Of a stretch of 64,000 nucleotides of DNA, positions 34,160-45,605 are shown one piece after another. The number at the start of each line of letters is the position of its first letter. Position 1 is the stretch's first letter. The DNA is from Cyrtodaria siliqua (lineage: Eukaryota > Mollusca > Bivalvia > Adapedonta > Hiatellidae): the NCBI GenBank assembly GCA_037043455.1, contig JAWPHD010000132.1, positions 62,001 to 126,000 of the forward strand. The letters are read 5' to 3'. Position numbers and translations under genes: made by a program. The notes under the pieces were generated by a model, which worked only from the letters and a program-made list of their open reading frames with translations, was not told where the DNA came from and ran no database searches.

Positions 34160-34489
34160 CGTGGATTGAGGTTTACACAGAAATTGCCGGATGTTTACTA
34201 CGCGGTCGCGTGACGGCAGCTAGAGTTCATCGACCTGCATCGCTTACTGTTCCCTGAATGACCAATATTATAAACTGCATGTATAGAAATATATTGAAAC
34301 TAGAACACCTTAATTGTCGCGTGACCGATTAGTAAACATTGCGATTCGGCATTTCTGTGTAAACCTTTATTTCTAACTAACAAAGAATTTCCAAGTAAAT
34401 ATGGCATATTTCGGTAATTCACACACGGAATTGTAGAAACGTACACAAAACAATTCCCAACAAATCTGGAAAAACGACTGTGAAATTAG
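34160..34489. other. No gene recognised
   Basis: Short unique stretch between element H2 and a family-A fragment. 'tttctgtgtaaacct' (34,352) mirrors 'ggtttacacagaaa' (34,169), an inverted repeat of about 14 bp spanning 34,169-34,370; neighbouring words ('cgcgtgac' twice, 'catcg') are direct. Confidence 0.45.
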
Positions 34490-34735
34490 TTCCGTTTTAT
34501 TGGGTTGACAGTAGGGTAAGTGAGAGTTTGGTGCACCCAAGAACCTGGTTTAAACCCCCAGCGGCCTTTTTTGCCACTGACCGTTCCACGACGGTAGCCC
34601 TATTATCAACCCTTTTGTGTTTGAGATGTCTTATTTGGCCTTTTAAATTAATTAAATTGTGTTCTTTGTTTCTGTGTGTGATTGACTGTGGTCCTTGAAT
34701 GCTACAGTTCCTGTTCGACGTGTATATCTACTTTA
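34490..34735 (-). mobile_element. Family A fragment, reversed
   Basis: 'ttccgttttattgggttgac', 'gtgcacccaagaacctggtt', 'ttgccactgaccgttccacg', 'ctattatcaacccttttgtg', then 'gattgactgtggtccttgaa' + 'tgctacagttcctgttcgac'. This copy gives the best view of the left end of the family. Confidence 0.85.
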
Positions 34736-35062
34736 TATATATACATATACCTATTAGACTATAATTCTGTCTATTCTTCTCTCTGTCAGTCTATATTATC
34801 GTAATGAATGCCGTGCCCAAAGGTGACGACGACGAGAACATTATAAAATCCGCCGTTTATTTGCGTTTATCTTGGTTTCCCAACAACTCTGTATGCACAT
34901 GGTAACTAGTCTGTTCATTTTGTTCCTGTAAATGGTAGGTGCATCTTCATCGTATTTCGTACCACGTGCAGGTACATGTTATTTTGGTGATACATGTAAC
35001 GATACGTATCATGTCGATGTTAAAATATTATCATGGTCTAGTCAATAATCCGTCCGACCTTC

Positions 35063-35689
35063 TTGCAGATGGGTTGCTTGAATCCAAGTCTTCATCATAA
35101 AGGTATTCACGCATGGTATTCAGCAATTGTATCAATTCTTGAAATACTAAACATGGACATTGATCAATTTTCTCCCCACTCCCCCTCAATAATGTCAATG
35201 TCAAAACTTGTAAAAACAGTAAAACTAAAATTATTTGGAAAAAAAATCCAGGAAAACTGGGACAAAGACAAAACTAAGCTCCTTTCTGGAAAATTGAGAA
35301 ATTACTTCACTTTTAAACATTATTTTCAATTAAAACAGTACCTTTGGAGTAAAGATACATTTTGAAAAACGTACTCCATTGCTAAATTTCGTTTAAGTTC
35401 CCATAAACTGAAAATCGAAACTGGTATATATACTAATACTCCTGTGGAACATAGATTATGTGAACATTGTACCACTAATTGTATAGATGATGAGATGCAT
35501 TTCCTCCTAACATGTCCTTACTATTCAGATGAAAGAACTACTTTATTAACATGCATCTCTTCAGAATGCTCTAATTTTTCCAGCCTAGATTTGCATAATA
35601 AACTTATTTGGCTATTATCTTGTGAAAATATACACATTCTGAAAGCATTGGGTTCTTATTTAATGCAGTCTTTTAAAAAACACAAATAA
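35063..35689 (+). pseudogene. Second LINE C-terminal fragment, with an in-frame stop
   Basis: One frame reads through 35,063-35,689 apart from a TGA at 35,363-35,365. After the stop, in the same frame, AKFRLSSHKLKIETG and EHRLCEHC ... DDEMHFLLTCPYYSDER give the same zinc-binding layout as the LINE at 33 kb (two Cys, His, Cys at about 35,459, 35,468, 35,498 and 35,513). The protein text differs throughout from the first LINE, so it is another lineage. The end QSFKKHK is followed by a 3' region with 'ttgagggcgcttaattgaat' and 'aaaatattgtat'. No poly(A) tail. The 5' part is missing. Dead copy. Confidence 0.8.
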
Positions 35690-35900
35690 CACTAATAGTC
35701 ATTATAAGTACTATAAAATTACTGTTGTGATTATAGTTTAAGGGACTGTAGACGACTCTGCTCAGTATATGTGCTCTGGTTATCTTGTCATTGTTAGTTT
35801 GTTATTTACCAATCATTGTAAGCAATGTACTGAATTACTTGCCGCTTTGAGGGCGCTTAATTGAATGATAAAATATTGTATCTTGTATCGTAATTAACTC
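35690..35900 (+). mobile_element. 3' untranslated tail of the second LINE
   Basis: Runs from the stop codon to about 35,895, where 'attgtatcttgtatcgtaat' looks like the short repeated tail some LINEs end with. The right limit is uncertain. Confidence 0.5.
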
Positions 35901-36186
35901 GAACGTTTGTCCAAGACAAATTGAATACATAACTTGTTCGTGACGAACCCAACGGCAATTTGTAAAGGAATGTCTTAATCTTAATGTATAATAAAAGAAA
36001 AAAGAAACGCAAATCTGTATTTATAATCAAATAAATGTCTGTACGTGTATTTAACAAAAAACAATAATTTAATTTCAATACACAGTATTAATAGAACATT
36101 GTGGAGGTATCAGTGGCGATTTTCAATCACAGTTCAATTAACCATATATTATTTGACCTAAACAAAGTTGATTTTCCTTTTTTTCC
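35901..36186. other. No feature recognised
   Basis: A+T-rich spacer between the LINE remnant and the DNA transposon. Confidence 0.4.
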
Positions 36187-36190
36187 TTAA

Positions 36191-38569
36191 AGGGTCCTCC
36201 AAATTGAAAAATAAAGTGATTTTAAATGAAAGCTTATTATAAAAGAATGTCAATGTCATCGTCCGTTTTCTCAAAAACCGTTGATAAATGCAAGTTTTAC
36301 AAGTATGAAGTTTACCTGTACACAAAAAAAACTGGTACGCGATCGATCTTCGGAAAATGACGTCATAAGGGACGACCAATCACATCTTCCCTACAAACTA
36401 CCTAATTTACATAATCAATTATGGCGCGTATCTATGTGTAAACAAACCGTTACTCTTGTTGGATGTCCATTTTTCTCATATAGCCTAAGTTTTTTAAACC
36501 CTGGAATATTACTGATGTGTTCGTGTCTTCATCATGGTGAAAAGGTGCTCATTAAGCTTTTGTAGAAAAAGTAAACAGGAAGGCAGTGTAAGTCTACACA
36601 CATTTCCATGTTGCCGTCATCGAACTAAATGGATTGAACTTGTTTTGCAAAAACGGTGTGAAATGGAATTTTTCAGAGCACTCTCCCGTATGTTCGGACC
36701 ATTTTATTGAGAAAGATTTTGATGACTCTTATGAAACGAAAAAGAGATTACATTTACTCTATCAGTTCAGACGGGATAACATAATTATTTTTTTTGGTGT
36801 CCGGAAATATAACTTTCCAAAATTAATTCATATTTTCCAATGTCCGAATATTTTGAGAGGGAACGGTAAATTAACATTCTACGGTAAGTATTTTTAACTG
36901 TGATGTTCGGGGCAATCTCACCTTCGTTGTTTACGGTAATTACGAAAATCCATCCATTAATGATCACTTATTGGTAATTATGCGGCTATTCTATAAACTG
37001 TCTAAAATTACGGTACTCAACTTGGGCAAACTGTAAAACCTGTGAAATCAGTAAAGCGAGACACACTTTACACGCGGTTAGTTATTTATTCCTTTGAATT
37101 TTGCGGTGAGCGAGCGGTACACTGTTTGATCTGTGGAACTGTCACGTTCTAGTCACAAGTGTAGTTATATGCTGGCTAATGCGGACTGTGTAATAGTATA
37201 CTGGGCTATATGCGATTCAATCCACAACAGTGAACTACTAAAAAATGTGTAAACAATGAACTAATGAACAATTATGACATCTAGTTTATTATATTAAATT
37301 ATTATATTTTGTTTGAAATGTAGCAATGAACTTTATTGAATAATGAGACAATGCAATTTTAAAACATGTTGATTATTTTATTATAAACTAAAAACATACA
37401 AGGTATTGCAGAAAATAAATTAAAATTATAAAATAGTCGTGTTCTTTATCCATTTAATTGCACCATCATGTTATTCCTCAAATCGAAGCTAAACAACAAA
37501 GCATGAAATAAAAAATAGTTCATGTGTCTGTACAAACAGACAACAAATCGCACAGCACTTTACCTGTGTGAGCGAGACCGTATTTTTTTGCTGGTAATGC
37601 CAGATAATGGAATGGCCCACTAGCTACGACAGCGACAACACAAAACAACTCGTAACACCTACATTGGAATGGTTTTACCTGGTTTAGACAATTGTTTCAA
37701 CACGCGCCTGACCGATTACACAAAATTATAGCATGGGTCAGTAATAATGTAATTGTTTCAAAATGGCTCGTTAATAACAGTAAAAAATCACGATCAAAAA
37801 CTTTTTATTTAATTGCATCAAACAAGTTACAATTAAATTCATTGTGCTGCGTCTGTTGGTAATTATCGAGATGCAATCAGCAATTAGAAGTCATTGATCG
37901 TAATTTTAACCTGTCATTTTCGGCGAATAATTCATCTTTTCCCGATGTCCGCATTTATAAAAGCATCAAAACTATTGAAATAAGATTGATTTCTTAATAT
38001 CTCCGAGCACTAGATTTATTATTTTCTTCAATTAATTAGGTGTCAGAAATTAATGAGTGTCCGTACTCATTGAGTAAATACAGTAGGTATCAAAACTTAA
38101 AACCAATACTGAAACCTGACGCAATTCACCGATTCTCCGATTTGCAGACCCACAGACGGAGACACAGTCACAGGATGAAGACATTGAAAAATCTAATATC
38201 ATGAGTTTATTTGTATTATTCATTTATTGTTTTCATTTATACTTTATACGCTCAGAATCAAAGTGGATGGGGTACACAAAATGTTGATTGTCCACTTCGC
38301 TCGCATTGTTTACTTGGTTTGTGTCCGCCATTTTGGTTTCTAACGAACCACAGGTAATGCGTGACGTCAACGTTTTTTTCCATTCGGCTGTTTCCGTGAA
38401 ACCTCAGTTACGTTTCCGTTACAGGTGTGTATTAGGGGCAAATGTGCCGTATGGATTCGTGATTTACCGATGAACGAATAGGTTTACGATTTTGACCGAA
38501 GTATTTTTAGAAACTGCTAATCATTATCTTTGTAATACAACGGAAAGTTATTTTAATTTGGAGGACCCT
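36191..38569 (+). mobile_element. Kolobok-like DNA transposon, 2,379 bp, perfect 15-bp ends, TTAA flanks
   Basis: 'agggtcctccaaatt' at 36,191-36,205 returns exactly inverted as 'aatttggaggaccct' at 38,555-38,569. Each end abuts TTAA (36,187-36,190 and 38,570-38,573). TTAA target duplications, an AGGG terminus and a THAP-domain first exon together fit the Kolobok superfamily; piggyBac shares TTAA but has CCY ends and no THAP domain. P elements have THAP but 8-bp duplications. Only the THAP part of a transposase is visible (36,534-36,897), followed by a splice-donor-like 'ggtaagta' at about 36,888. The remaining ~1.6 kb shows no catalytic frame, so the copy is internally deleted or degraded. 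A short acidic frame (ETQSQDEDIEKS) near 38,150 could be a relic exon. Confidence 0.72.
36534..36897 (+). pseudogene. THAP zinc-finger exon with a frameshift
   Basis: From the ATG at 36,534 the peptide begins MVKRCSLSFCRKSK, with the first two THAP cysteines at residues 5 and 10, then HTFP and a TKWIEL segment with the conserved tryptophan. At the run 'caaaaacgg' (about 36,648) the reading moves by one base; the +1 frame continues NGVKWNFSEHSPVCSDHF, giving the C-x2-H half of the zinc site and the SDHF signature. It ends at 'ggtaagta', a donor-like sequence. In transposases this domain binds the element's ends. The frameshift makes the copy non-functional unless the base run is a sequencing error. 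Confidence 0.75.
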
Positions 38570-38573
38570 TTAA

Positions 38574-39500
38574 TTATATTAGAAGCAGTTAAATCCACTG
38601 TAAAACACTGTAAGATGTTTCAAAAGTGTAAAACTTAACTTCATGAACCCTGTATGAAACTAAACTCGATGTTTCCTGAAGAATTTATGCAATTGTTTGA
38701 GGCGGTGATGCATACCGAGTAATTGAATAGTATACGCTATTGCGTAATTAACGGTGGATGCATGCATTATTGCACATTTTGGATATGTTTTTGATTACCC
38801 CTCAGAGTTCCCTGCATCGTACTGATTTTAATGAAATTGTTTTGCACAATTTCTTTATTACGTCTTAATGTTCTCAGCATTGTAATTTTGATTCATTATT
38901 GTGTGTTTTTAATGAATTATTAAGAGGGCAGAATAAATAACTGAACATATGATGTTATATGATGGTATATCTTCAAATACAGTATGATGAAAATAAATGC
39001 AAACAAACAAGAACAAATCGTTTAGTATTAACGTCAATGGCGGCCATATTAGATGACGTCATGACGTCAATATGTATAGAGCTGTATTCCGGACTAAGAT
39101 GTACTTTTCTGTTAAATTTCGAAGAAGAAGAAAAAGAAGAACTTGAACAAAGTTTTAGAGGGTATACACATACCATGTTGTAGATGGTGAGCTCTGTTAC
39201 ATACTCATTCCGTGCACCAAATCTTGTTCACAGTTACACATATTTTCAGTATTTTCCACACACAACGTAAGCAAGATAAGCAGCTACCATTTTATTTTAA
39301 CACTTGAAAGGATTTAAATTTATATTAAGTCTAACACGGTGCATTACCAAAATCTACATATAAAAACGAATACAATTATAATGCTTTATTTCCTAAGATT
39401 TAGAATGTGTACTTTATAGACACTCAGCAATTGTCGTGTTAAATATGTTTCCAGATAAAATGGAAAAAACACGAAATATGTCGATTATAGATACTTCTGA
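38574..39500. other. Unique sequence with a CREB/ATF site cluster
   Basis: Contains the tandem CRE described separately, next to 'aatggcggccatatt' (YY1-like) and a 74-codon frame with an acidic run (EEEEKEELEQS). No known protein. The mix of a CG-containing cluster with activator sites in A+T-rich DNA is promoter-like but unsupported by a downstream gene. Confidence 0.4.
39054..39069. promoter_or_regulatory. Two abutting full-length CRE sites
   Basis: 'tgacgtcatgacgtca': two perfect 8-bp palindromic CREB/ATF sites with no spacing. A further 'tgacgtca' lies at 38,364 inside the Kolobok-like element. Binding here is inference. Confidence 0.5.
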
Positions 39501-39507
39501 AATGGTA

Positions 39508-41415
39508 TACTGATATGGTTTGCATTCGGCAGCATTCGCGTGCCTATTGTCTACTGAGATACACTGCTACGGCTTGCATTCGGCTGTCTATTGTCTGTAT
39601 TGAGATACACTGATATGGTTTTCATTCCGCAGCCTATTGTCTGTACTGAGATACACTGATATGGTTTGCATTCGGCAGCCTATTGTCTGTACTGAGATAC
39701 ACTAATATGGTGTGTATTCGGCAGCCTATTGTCTGTACTGAGATACACTGATATGGTTTGCATTCTGCAGCCTATTGTCTGTACTGAGATACACCGATAG
39801 GGTTTGCATTCGGCTGCCTATTGTCTGTACTGAGATACACTGATATGGTGTGCATTCGGCAGCCTGTTATCTGTACTGAGATACACTGATATGGTTTGCT
39901 TTCGGCAGCCTATTGTCTATACTGAGATACACTGATATGGTTTGCTTTCGGCTGCCTATTGTCTTTACTGAGATACACTGATATAGTTTGCATTCGGTAG
40001 CCTATTGTCTGTACTGAGATACACTGATATGGTTTGCATTCGGCTGCCTTTTGTCTGTACTGAGATACACTGATATGGTTTGCATTCGGCAGCACATTGT
40101 CTGTACTGAGATACACTTATATGGTTTTTATTCGGCAGCATATTGTCTGTAATTAGATACACTGATATGGTTTGTATTCGGCAGCATATTGTCTGTAATT
40201 AGATACACTGATATGGTTTGTATTCAGCAGCCTGTTGTCTGTCTGTGATATGGTTTGCATTCGGCAGCCTATTGTCTGTACTGAGATACACTGCTATGGT
40301 TTGCATTCGGCAGCCTATTTTCTGTACTGAGATACACTGATATGGTTTGTATTCGGCAGCCTATTGTCTGTACTGAGATGCACTGATATGGTTTGCATTC
40401 GGCTGCCTATTGTCTGTACTGAGATACACATATATGGTTTGCATTCGGCATCATATTGTCTGTACTGAGGTACACTGATATGGTTTGCATTCGGCTGTAT
40501 ATTGTCTGTAATGCAAAACACTGATATGGTTTGTATTCGGCAGCCTTTTGTCTGTACTGAGATAAACTGCTATGGTTTGTATTCGGCAGCCTATTTGTAT
40601 TGTCTGTACTGAGATACACTGATATGGTTTTCATTCGGCTGCCTATTGTCTGTACTGAGATACACTAATAGGGTTTGCATTCAGCAGCCTATTGTCTGTA
40701 CTGAGATACACTGATATGGTTTGCATTCATGGTTTGCATTCGGCTGCCTATTGTCTGTACTGAGATACACTGATATGGTTTGCATTCATGGTTTGCATTC
40801 GGCTGCCTATTGTCTGTACTGAGATACACTGATATGGTTTGCATTCGGCAGCATATTGTCTGTACTGAGATACACTGATATGGTTTGTATTCGGCAGCCT
40901 ATTGTCTGTACTGAGATACACTGATATGGTTTGCATTCGGCTGCCTATTGTCTGTACTGAGATACACTGATATGGTTTGCATTCGGCAGCCTATTGTCTG
41001 TACTGAGATACACTGATATGGTTTGCATTCGGCTGCCTATTGTCTGTACTGAGATACACTGATATGGTTTGCATTCGGCAGCCTATTGTCTGTACTGAGA
41101 TACACTGATATGGTTTGCATTCGGCTGCCTATTGTCTGTACTGAGATACACTGATATGGTTTGCATTCGGCAGCCTATTGTCTGTACTGAGATACACTGA
41201 TATGGTTTGCATTCGGCAGCCTATTGTCTGTACTGAGATACACTGATATGGTTTGCATTCGGCAGCCTATTGTCTGTACTGAGATACACTGATATGGTTT
41301 GCATTCGGCTGCCTATTGTCTGTACTGAGATACACTGATATGGTTTGCATTCGGCAGTCTATTGTCTGTACTGAGATACACTGATATGGTTTGCATTCGG
41401 CAGCCTATTGTCTTT
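39508..41415. repeat. 46-bp minisatellite, about 41 units
   Basis: Unit 'gatatggtttgcattcggca' + 'gcctattgtctgtactgaga' + 'tacact'. Spacing is exactly 46 bp in the right third (for example 41,061 and 41,107). The left two thirds are diverged, with indels and 'attagataca' variants. In 40,850-41,350 units with 'cggcagcc' and 'cggctgcc' largely alternate, a 92-bp dimer. Minus-strand frames of 60-75 codons are by-products. Confidence 0.97.
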
Positions 41416-41832
41416 GTAAATTGCTCATATCTTGCAACGTATTATTTATTTGCTTCTAATTGTTTATCTTCATTGTTGCCATGCCCCTAAGTGTTTCAGA
41501 ACGTGTTAACGATAATATTAACGTTTGCGTTTCGCCCAGTTGTTAAGACACGACTCAGTGAATCTTACTGTTCATATCTACATATTGATTACCACTATAC
41601 ATTTCTACCAGCTGGCCAGTTTTAATATAATACAAGTCGTGTTATCTATTGAGCCGATGTTAACAGTGGTATATTGTTTCCCTGCAAAAAATAGGATTTC
41701 GTGTAACGGATTATTGAAGCCTGATATGAATAGTGCCTAGATCACACAAATAAAACACATTATTATATAACCTATAAATAGACGCGTTTTCATTGGCTAA
41801 AAAGTAATTTTTTAGAAAAAATATCTAGCGAT

Positions 41833-41925
41833 ATTGACCTGTTTTTTTGATATTGACCTGTTTTTTTGATATTGACCTGTTTTATATAATTGTTTTTTTG
41901 ATATTGACCTGTTTTATATAATTGT
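41833..41925. repeat. Short tandem of 'ttttttgatattgacctg' units
   Basis: Four copies, two with 20-bp spacing and two with 38-41 bp spacing through an added 'ttttatataattg'. They lie directly left of the foldback element and share the word 'gacct' with its centre. Confidence 0.85.
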
Positions 41926-41951
41926 AAATTGAGGGTTATATAATAAAACAG

Positions 41952-42085
41952 TTATGGACTTTTCAGCTGTTATACATGATGTTGATATGTACCAAAAAAT
42001 CATTATTGACCTCGGCTATCGCCTCGGTCAATAATGATTTTTTTGGTGCATATCACATCATGTATAACAGCTGAAAAGTCCATAA
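41952..42085. mobile_element. Foldback/MITE, 134 bp, near-perfect palindrome
   Basis: Arms of about 60 bp: 'ttatggacttttcagctgtt' (41,952) and 'aacagctgaaaagtccataa' (42,066), with 'atcattattgacc' and 'ggtcaataatgat' towards the centre 'tcggctatcgcctc'. Only three differences between the arms. This type is widespread in bivalves to my knowledge. RNA from it would fold into a long hairpin. Confidence 0.92.
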
Positions 42086-42089
42086 TTGT

Positions 42090-44700
42090 ATAATATTTAT
42101 TCAAAACTCTGAACGGACAGACCTAATACATTTTCTTCCCATATTGCTCAATGATGATATCAGATAAGTGCAATATGGAACAGTACAATATGGTACATGT
42201 TGTATAGCGTTTTGTAATTATAATCGTATATTATGATTAACTGTTGTCTAAACAGCAATTGCCAAAAACACGATAAGTGATGAATCTATAAATCAGCTTT
42301 TTCTTAACAGACACCCTAAAACGTAAACAAGGACGCATGTCTGCTATTTTAAACATTTAGGATAAAAGCGGAAGCTATACCACATGGATGTCAGAAGTTG
42401 TATTCCAGAATAATAAAAGTTTAAATGAGTTATGCACAAAGAGGTTTTAAACCTTTAATAGTGGTATGTAATAGTGCAGGTCCGTATCCTGGTCTGTGAG
42501 AAACCCGTAAAACTCCGATTATCTTAACTTACTGGCCTGTTAATCACGTGTCACGATTCTTTGAACTTCAACATTATTTTTTCGAATAGCGTATCTTGAA
42601 CCCTTCTAGGTAAATACTAAGGTAATGCATCTTTCGCCAAATCAAACAATTACTGTGAATAAGTTTTCTCTGAAATTGATGAAAGTTAATCCCGAACATC
42701 CGTTACCCATTACAGTAGGAAGGTTCGAGAATGTTGGAATCAATTTCCAATTTGGATCCCATTAATTGCTGCCAGTATTTGAAGTGGAATGTCGGAAGGT
42801 ATGGAATGGTTAAGCTTGTTGTTTCTGTTTTTAATTCAAAGTCCTTATGGCGTTTTGAACAAACAGGCCACTTTTCTTTAAATATACTGAACAAAAAATG
42901 TTTTTGGGACATAGATTAAACATTATGAACATTGATTTAATTGTTTGAAGATATTAAAGACGTAATTTTAAAAAAAAAAAGTGTGATTTTATTATTTTCT
43001 AAGCGAAGTGTCACCATCCGTCTATGAAAAACAACTTCTTCCATTATACAAACGTATTGTTTTGAACACATTTTTGTTTGGCATTGGCAATTTGTCCATT
43101 TTATCATTGTTTAAAAAACACCGCAATGTATTCACAAACGATTTCTATTCTCAAATAAAAACATTCCAAATTTCGTAATTTTGAAATTACCTCCCTTTTC
43201 ATTGAAATGAAACCGATTTTCGCTAACATATAAAAGTATGTTCTCATCATAATTGCTTTATTTTTATCACCGACTTTTTTTGCAAATAGCTTTGTAGCAG
43301 TGATATTGGTAATGTCTATGTCAGTTTGTCATTGACCCCTGAACATACATGGCATTGTATCTCGTCTAAGGAATGACATTGTATATACATTTATTTTGCT
43401 TAGTATAGTACGAGGAATCAAAATGTTTTTCATACACCGAATTGACACGCACAAAACAGAATTGTTTTGATTGTCCACCACTTCAGAAAATGACATGGTC
43501 AATGCATAAAGGGGTGCGTTATGTCCCAGTAAACGGAGATAAACGCAAAAAAGCAAAATATAAAATGGAACAAAAGAAAGGTTCGTACAATTCCATTTGT
43601 GGAAATGATCTGTATTATTGCAATATGCTCCCAATCTACAACTAGCTCCATGTTTGGTTTACAAAGTGCATGCAGTTTCAAAGTTAGACATTACGTGGTC
43701 CGAGTATTAACTTTCATACACCATCCAACCCCTTCTCCAAGAAGCGAAAACTGGGTTGGCTGGGGTATGAAATAAAACCTTAATGTTGGCTTAAACAGTT
43801 TGCATATTGTAAAATTAAAACATTTAATAGGTTATTTTAAACAGGTTATTGCATTGTTTTCAGTAATTAATGTTTTAAACAAGTTTTGTTGTCGAATTAT
43901 CCGTTATAAAATCCTGCTAATATAAGCTTTCCTACCTATTAATGGAATTAAGGCGTGAACACGTAATGCGATTACTCAGCATAAGTAGTAATTACTGAGT
44001 TAATGATCCGTAAAATGTAATTCCATGTTAAGGTGTGGAAGTCTGTTGCGTAAAATTCTTTTCATAAAACCATAGATCTACATACACTGGATTTGAAACA
44101 TGTCGTAAATCCAGTTTATCTCCCGAATAATAATTTACCCATGAATACTTGCGCGTTCAGGTAAGGTATTTTCGCGCTTGCGCATTGCGCTAAGTTACGA
44201 ATTTATCAAATGTAAGAAAACCTAGTATACATATTGTTGTTAATTTATTTGTTTTGGGAAAAGTTTCAAATCCAGGGTACCTCAGTATATCCATGATAAA
44301 ACTATCATCCAAGTTTGGTTGCTGGGTGTCAGTATTCCGAGAAAAGTTTAACAAACGGGAAGATATGTCGGATAATAAGATCGTTAGTTTCCTTAATAAT
44401 ACACATGTCTGATCAATTGATTGATCACAATCACCGACGTGGGGTTAGGTTAATCAGACGTTTTGTCATCTTTACCAAAACCAATAACTTGGCGCGATAT
44501 GGAACCGTTCGAAATCTAACAAAAGATTGGTGAATAAAATTCGCGCAATAACCACAGCTAAATAATATTGACCTCAGTATCTTGCTATCGGTGATGTATG
44601 TGCAAATGCGATGTGATAATAAATTGATTTTATTTAGTGTATATTACAAATCATCCCAGACTTCCCCTATATAGGTACGATGACTGACTCCGGAATCATG
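42090..44700. other. Long stretch without recognised genes
   Basis: A+T-rich. Contains a poly-A run (42,969-42,981), the hairpin at 43,713 (separate entry), and the near-inverted 'aaatccag'/'ctggattt' words at 44,091 and 44,112. Open frames below 105 codons show no family features. Confidence 0.4.
43713..43771. other. Imperfect 59-nt hairpin, pre-miRNA-sized
   Basis: 'ttcatacaccatccaaccc' pairs with 'gggttggctggggtatgaa' with two mismatches over 19 bp and a 21-nt loop. Size and shape fit either a small MITE or a short miRNA-like fold; nothing here distinguishes the two. Confidence 0.5.
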
Positions 44701-44711
44701 TAATTTTCTCA

Positions 44712-44851
44712 AAACTTAAGGTAGTAAGAGAAATGCCGTAGGACGACAAAGGAAGCGGTACACCATTATGTAATCAATTAGAAACTTAAGGTAGTAAGAG
44801 AAATGCCGTAGGACGACAAAGGAAGTGGCACACCATTATGTAATCAATTAG
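44712..44851. repeat. 70-bp tandem duplication, two copies
   Basis: 'aaacttaaggtagtaagaga' at 44,712 and 44,782. The copies differ at only two or three bases ('agcggt' versus 'agtggc'), so the duplication is recent. Confidence 0.95.
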
Positions 44852-45265
44852 GAATTAGCACGCTAAGATACATTATACACTTATTGCTGTTGGTTAAAGT
44901 TATGTCCAAGTCGTTGTATACGAAACACTCCTTTCTGACAATTGGTATTCTTTCTTGCATTGTAGTTAAATGTACACGTATTAATTAAAGAACCAGTAGG
45001 TTAACGTTCAAGGTTAGCTTAAACAAGACCTTTATATGAATTCAGTTCACTGAAAAAATATTGTTTTTGAAAATATCCGGGTCTTTTTACCTATACGTTA
45101 ATACAAATTTGTAAATAGGATCGAATTCTGGTTACTTAAATGCCTACAGCTATTAGTTCAGTGATCAAGGCCATATTGAACTGAACACAACATTGAAAAT
45201 GGTTTCGGATTTCAGAAGTGTCTTCTTTTTTTTTTTAAATGGCGTTAAAATGTCAATAAATGTTT

Positions 45266-45420
45266 CTAAGTATGATCGTTTTGGGGTTGACCAGATATAT
45301 AATTACCTAAGGCACAGGTCGCAGTAAACATAAACATGATCTTGAAAATACAACAGCTTGTTACATTACCTGTATCATTGACACTATGCAAGTATGATCC
45401 GATTAGGGTTGACCAGAAGT
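45266..45420. repeat. Direct repeat 120 bp apart
   Basis: 'aagtatgatcgttttggggt' + 'tgaccaga' (45,268) and 'aagtatgatccgattagggt' + 'tgaccaga' (45,389). Confidence 0.75.
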
Positions 45421-45481
45421 GAAACTGTGTAGGTCTGTCTACTTTGAAGTTGATCATATCCCAATTAATATTCATGTCAGA

Positions 45482-45605
45482 AGGTCAATGCATACTGAAA
45501 AGGGGACCCCTTGGAAGCAACAAACACAAACAAGAAAGAAAAGTAGCAGACTTGAGTCTGTTCATGAGAGGTGGTTTAATTTGCAACACCTCTCACGTCA
45601 AGTTC
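45482..45605 (+). mobile_element. Dispersed repeat family C, copy 3
   Basis: 'actgaaaaggggaccccttg' + 'gaagcaacaaacacaaacaa', 'gagtctgttcatgagaggtg', 'gcaacacctctcac'. Most complete of the plus-oriented copies. Confidence 0.8.

Noticed and set aside
36191..38569. P element or piggyBac identity for the THAP-containing transposon
   Set aside because: P elements make 8-bp duplications and piggyBac ends start with CC and lack THAP. TTAA, AGGG ends and THAP fit Kolobok better, though the catalytic part is not available for confirmation.
39910..40936. Minus-strand frames with QYRQ...ECKPYQCISV repeats
   Set aside because: By-products of the 46-bp minisatellite; each breaks at stops after two to four units.
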